Source: Clostridiales bacterium UBA1248 (GTDB lineage: Bacteria; Bacillota; Clostridia; Oscillospirales; CAG-272). From it: a DNA stretch of 8,175 nt. The stretch spans positions 13,362 through 21,536 of the forward strand of contig DBWC01000019.1 of the NCBI GenBank assembly GCA_002308615.1. Reading direction: 5' to 3'. Positions 5,714-8,175 of this stretch are shown here, piece by piece (within the stretch, counting starts at the first letter, position 1; each line of letters begins with the position of its first letter). Below the pieces are notes generated by a model. The model ran no database searches. It saw nothing but the letters and a program-made list of their open reading frames with translations, and was not told the DNA's origin. A program made the translations under genes and the position numbers.

Positions 5714-6917
5714 CACGCTTACCGTAACTCAGCTTACGGAAATCATAAAAATGACGGTAGACGGCTCGCCGTATCTGAACCGCGTCGCCGTGTCCGGCGA
5801 AATATCGAATTTCAATCATCATTTCGCAAGCGGTCATATGTATTTTACGCTGAAAGACGAGGGAGCGCAGCTCAAATGCGTGATGTTTAGGTCTTCAAAC
5901 GTAAATCTGCGCATAAGACCGGAAAACGGCATGAAAGTGCTCTGCACGGGCAGAATAAGCGTTTATCCGCAGGACGGCAGATATCAGCTTTACGTATCGG
6001 ACATTATAGAAGACGGCGTCGGCGCGCTTTATATAGAGGCTGAACGCGTAAGAAAAAAGCTTGAGGCGGAGGGGATCTTCTCCGAAAAACTGAAAAGACC
6101 GCTTAAGCAGTTTCCCAAAAAGCTCGGCGTCATAACGTCGCAAACGGGCGCGGCGGTGAGAGATATAATAAACATAGCTACAAGCAGATATCCTGCTTGC
6201 GAGATAATAGTTTATCCCGCGACAGTTCAGGGCGAATACGCGGTAAAAACTCTCGTTTCAGGGATAGAATATTTCAACAAAAAAGAAAAAGTCGATACAA
6301 TAATAATAGGCAGAGGCGGCGGTTCAATAGAAGATCTGCAGCCGTTCAACTCGGAAGACGTGGCTTACGCCGTAAGAGCGTCGATGATACCCGTTATATC
6401 CGCCGTTGGGCACGAAACGGATTTTACCGTGTGTGATTTTGCCGCGGACGTCCGCGCGTCCACGCCCTCTCACGCGGCGGAGCTCGCCGTGCCGGACAGT
6501 AAAGCTTTAAGAGAAACGCTCGACTCCGGATTGTATAAGATAAAACAGAAAATATTAAAGATAATATCAGACGACCGCGCGGCAGTCGAAAGAGCCGCCG
6601 CGTCACGCGCGTTTTCATCGCTTGAAAATCAGATCACGGACAGGCGCCAGATGCTCGATACGATAAGCGGCAGCATGGCGGATAAACTGAATATAATCCT
6701 GCTTAAGCGCAAAAAAGAGTTTGAGACGGCGGCGGCAAGGCTTGATTCCACAAGCCCGCTGAAAGTCCTCTCGCGCGGCTACGCCTACGTTGAAAAAGAC
6801 GGGAAGCCTGAGTCGGACGCGTCCGCGTTTGAAAAAGGAGATAAGATAAAAGTAACGATGAATAACGGAGCCGTTATTTCGACGGTGGATGAGGTGATTT
6901 TAAATGGAAAACAATGA
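5703..6917 (+). CDS. xseA: Exodeoxyribonuclease VII large subunit
   Basis: Catalytic subunit of exonuclease VII, which degrades single-stranded DNA from both ends to oligonucleotides in repair and recombination. It has 404 residues. The N-terminal OB-fold (about 1-105) includes V-S-G-E-I-S-N-F (30-37) and G-H-M-Y-F-T-L-K-D (44-52). The nuclease domain shows G-V-I-T-S-Q-T-G-A-A-V-R-D (142-154), I-I-G-R-G-G-G-S (201-208), D-L-Q-P-F-N (211-216), G-H-E-T-D (236-240) and R-A-S-T-P-S-H-A-A-E-L (251-261). A helical coiled-coil region (about 265-345) follows, then the C-terminal S-P-L-K-V-L-S-R-G-Y-A (351-361). It is shorter than the roughly 450 residues usual in E. coli and Bacillus, apparently in the coiled coil. 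ATG 5703 has AAAGG (5691-5695) upstream and overlaps the preceding gene by 11 bases, so it is probably coupled. It overlaps xseB by 14 bases. Confidence 0.97.
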   Translation: MENNTLTVTQLTEIIKMTVDGSPYLNRVAVSGEISNFNHHFASGHMYFTLKDEGAQLKCVMFRSSNVNLRIRPENGMKVLCTGRISVYPQDGRYQLYVSDIIEDGVGALYIEAERVRKKLEAEGIFSEKLKRPLKQFPKKLGVITSQTGAAVRDIINIATSRYPACEIIVYPATVQGEYAVKTLVSGIEYFNKKEKVDTIIIGRGGGSIEDLQPFNSEDVAYAVRASMIPVISAVGHETDFTVCDFAADVRASTPSHAAELAVPDSKALRETLDSGLYKIKQKILKIISDDRAAVERAAASRAFSSLENQITDRRQMLDTISGSMADKLNIILLKRKKEFETAAARLDSTSPLKVLSRGYAYVEKDGKPESDASAFEKGDKIKVTMNNGAVISTVDEVILNGKQ

Positions 6918-7104
6918 ATTGACGTTTGAAGAAATATTGAAAAGAGTAAACGAAATACTGTCCGCGCTTGAAAGCAGGGAAACTCCGCTCGATCAGTCGC
7001 TGTCTTTATTTGAAGAAGGCGTTTCTTTGATAAAAAAAGCAGACGGGATACTTGACGAAGCGCAGAAAAAGATCAAAATGCTCACAGAGGACGATGTAAA
7101 ATGA
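6904..7104 (+). CDS. xseB: Exodeoxyribonuclease VII small subunit
   Basis: Small helical subunit (66 aa) that binds along the coiled-coil arms of XseA; the holoenzyme contains several copies per large subunit. The family signature is intact: L-T-F-E-E-I-L-K-R-V-N-E-I (6-18), L-E-S-R-E-T-P-L-D-Q-S-L-S-L-F-E-E-G (22-39), then I-K-K-A-D-G-I-L-D-E-A-Q-K-K-I (43-57). Length is normal. The Shine-Dalgarno GAGGTGAT (6891-6898) lies inside the end of xseA, and ATG 6904 overlaps the xseA stop by 14 bases, which suits coupled production of the two subunits. The stop overlaps the ispA start as ATGA. Confidence 0.96.
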   Translation: MENNELTFEEILKRVNEILSALESRETPLDQSLSLFEEGVSLIKKADGILDEAQKKIKMLTEDDVK

Positions 7105-7988
7105 ATATAAAGGACGATATAAAAGCGTATAACGAGGTAATAAACGCATACCTCGACAAGCTTTTATCAGAAAAAGACGAAGATCTGACTATAATAACCG
7201 ATTCAATGAGCTACAGCGTAAAAAACGGCGGAAAACGCATACGCCCGTATCTCGTACTGAAATTTTCGGAGCTGGGCGGACTTGATAAGTTCAACGAAGG
7301 CGCTTTATCATTTGCATCCGCGCTTGAAATGATACATACCTCGTCTCTTATCCACGATGATCTTCCGTGCATGGATAACGACGATCTGCGCCGCGGCAAG
7401 CCTACGAATCACAAAGTATACGGAGACGCCGTGGCAACGCTTGCCGGCGACGCGCTGCTTATAATCGCGTTTGAGATAGTATCGGACGCGGCCGCGCCGG
7501 ATAAAGCAAAAGTAAAAGCTGCCAAAGCGTTATCGGTGCTTGCCGGATGGCGCGGTATGATAGGCGGTCAGATAATGGATCTGCAGGGTGAGAAAAGACG
7601 CCTTGACGACCGTGAGTTTGTAAAAATGAACGCGCTGAAGACCGGAGCGCTGTTGCGCTCGACCGCTCGCCTCGGACTTGCAGCCGCGGAATGCGATGAT
7701 AAAGCGATCTGCCGCGACGCGGACGAATACTGCGCCTGCATAGGACGGGCGTTTCAGATACGGGACGATATACTTGACGTTATAGCGGATCAGGCGGAAT
7801 TCGGAAAGCCGGTCGGATCCGACGCCAAAAACGGCAAAACGACCGTTTTATCGTATATGTCGCTTGACGATGCACAGGCGCTTGCGGCGGAGTTGACTGA
7901 AAAAGCAGTTAAAGCAATAGAAAAATACGGCGACGTAGGAAAAGAATTGGCTGAATTTGCGGATTTTTTGCTGAATCGCCGCATATAA
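7101..7988 (+). CDS. ispA: Short-chain polyprenyl diphosphate synthase (farnesyl/geranylgeranyl type)
   Basis: Condenses isopentenyl diphosphate with DMAPP and GPP to make FPP or a slightly longer product, the precursor of undecaprenyl carrier lipid and quinones. It has 295 residues. Visible motifs are G-G-K-R-I-R-P (43-49, binds IPP), the first Asp-rich motif D-D-L-P-C-M-D (86-92) with the two-residue insertion typical of bacterial FPP synthases, R-R-G-K-P-T (97-102), G-G-Q-I-M-D (155-160), K-T-G-A-L-L (180-185), and the second Asp-rich motif D-D-I-L-D (222-226) followed by G-K-P-V-G-S-D. All catalytic aspartates are present. The fifth residue before the first motif is Ser81, where FPP synthases usually have Tyr or Phe, so the product may be longer than FPP. 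ATG 7101 overlaps the xseB stop and follows AGAGGA (7086-7091). It is the last gene of the operon seen here; no clear terminator follows. Confidence 0.95.
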   Translation: MNIKDDIKAYNEVINAYLDKLLSEKDEDLTIITDSMSYSVKNGGKRIRPYLVLKFSELGGLDKFNEGALSFASALEMIHTSSLIHDDLPCMDNDDLRRGKPTNHKVYGDAVATLAGDALLIIAFEIVSDAAAPDKAKVKAAKALSVLAGWRGMIGGQIMDLQGEKRRLDDREFVKMNALKTGALLRSTARLGLAAAECDDKAICRDADEYCACIGRAFQIRDDILDVIADQAEFGKPVGSDAKNGKTTVLSYMSLDDAQALAAELTEKAVKAIEKYGDVGKELAEFADFLLNRRI

Positions 7989-8032
7989 ATTCAAAAAAGC
8001 ACTGAAATATTCGTTATTTTTGCATTTTTCTC

Positions 8033-8060
8033 TTGAAATTGCAAAAAATTATGGTAAAAT
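8033..8060 (+). promoter_or_regulatory. Sigma-A-type promoter downstream of ispA
   Basis: TTGAAA (8033-8038, 5/6) and TAAAAT (8055-8060, 5/6) are separated by 16 bases, with TGG before the -10 giving an extended -10. Predicted start is G8067. It begins a new transcription unit after ispA that runs off the window. Confidence 0.65.
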
Positions 8061-8066
8061 ATAAAA

Positions 8067-8175
8067 GACGGTGCAGTATCCTAGTTTGAGAGAAACCGTT
8101 TGAGGACGGGCCTAAAAATCCGTCAAAGGGCATATCGATGAAGCTCCTTGTGCTTGCTTCTTACGCCCAGTTTGG
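8067..8175 (+). ncRNA. Candidate structured RNA or long 5' leader, truncated by window edge
   Basis: The first ~109 nt of the transcript from the promoter above. Several local stems are possible: GTTT/AAAC (8084-8087 with 8093-8096, loop GAGAG), GACGG/CCGTC (8105-8109 with 8120-8124), and a composite arm CAAAGGGC/GCCC-AG-TTTG (8124-8131 with 8165-8174) enclosing GAAGC/GCTTC (8140-8144 with 8156-8160). The 5' part loosely resembles, from memory, the template-strand region of Bacillus 6S-1 RNA (C-C-U-A-A-G-U-U-U-U-G before G-A-A-C), so 6S RNA is one candidate. A leader or riboswitch of the next gene is another. An ATG at 8138 with AAAGGG upstream could instead begin a protein (M-K-L-L-V-L-A-S-Y and on), making this an ordinary leader. 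Identity is undecided. Confidence 0.35.

Noticed and set aside
8017..8047. Inverted repeat TTTTTGC/GCAAAAA flanking the -35 after ispA
   Set aside because: Seven mostly A/T pairs around a 17-base loop in very A+T-rich DNA; it could be chance and is too weak to call a terminator or operator.
8138..8175. Possible protein start M-K-L-L-V-L-A-S-Y-A-Q-F at the window edge
   Set aside because: Only 12 codons are visible and the AAAGGG upstream is a weak ribosome binding site; it remains an alternative to the RNA reading but is not supported enough to list.

Overview
The window is a compact bacterial chromosome segment with every recognisable gene on the + strand. It reads like an uncultured Clostridia-type Firmicute, probably near Oscillospirales/Ruminococcaceae. 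The clues are strong GGAGG-type ribosome binding sites, heavy use of the ATA isoleucine codon, the nusB - TsaD-like - xseA - xseB - ispA gene order, and a class A PBP with a clostridial-style C-terminal cysteine region and acidic tail. The placement is inferred from gene content and style, not from a marker gene. Nothing suggests a phage, transposon, CRISPR array or recent transfer; this is core, housekeeping DNA.

Region by region: 1-548 is the 3' end of dnaE (OB-fold and C-terminal domain of DNA polymerase III alpha). 549-674 carries a promoter and a near-perfect Shine-Dalgarno. 675-3266 is a bifunctional class A penicillin-binding protein whose real start may be an ATA codon at 654. 3267-3355 carries a consensus sigma-A-type promoter for a lipoprotein gene (3356-4273), which encodes two DUF4430-like repeats and ends at an intrinsic terminator (4292-4327). 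From 4350 to 7988 five tightly packed, mostly overlapping genes form one operon: nusB, a TsaD/Kae1-like paralog, xseA, xseB and ispA. After ispA, 7989-8175 holds a well-formed promoter and the first ~110 nt of a transcript with several possible hairpins. It is cut by the window edge and is a candidate for 6S-like or other structured RNA.

Functionally, the window links replication (DnaE), cell-wall synthesis (PBP, possibly the exported lipoprotein), rRNA transcription antitermination (NusB), DNA repair (exonuclease VII large and small subunits) and isoprenoid supply (IspA; isoprenoids feed the undecaprenyl carrier used by the PBP's lipid II). I see no dramatic new system. The points most worth a second look are the TsaD-like paralog fixed in the nusB-xse operon, a serine in IspA where a product-length-determining tyrosine is usual, the apparent ATA start of the PBP, the duplicated-domain lipoprotein, and the edge-truncated RNA.
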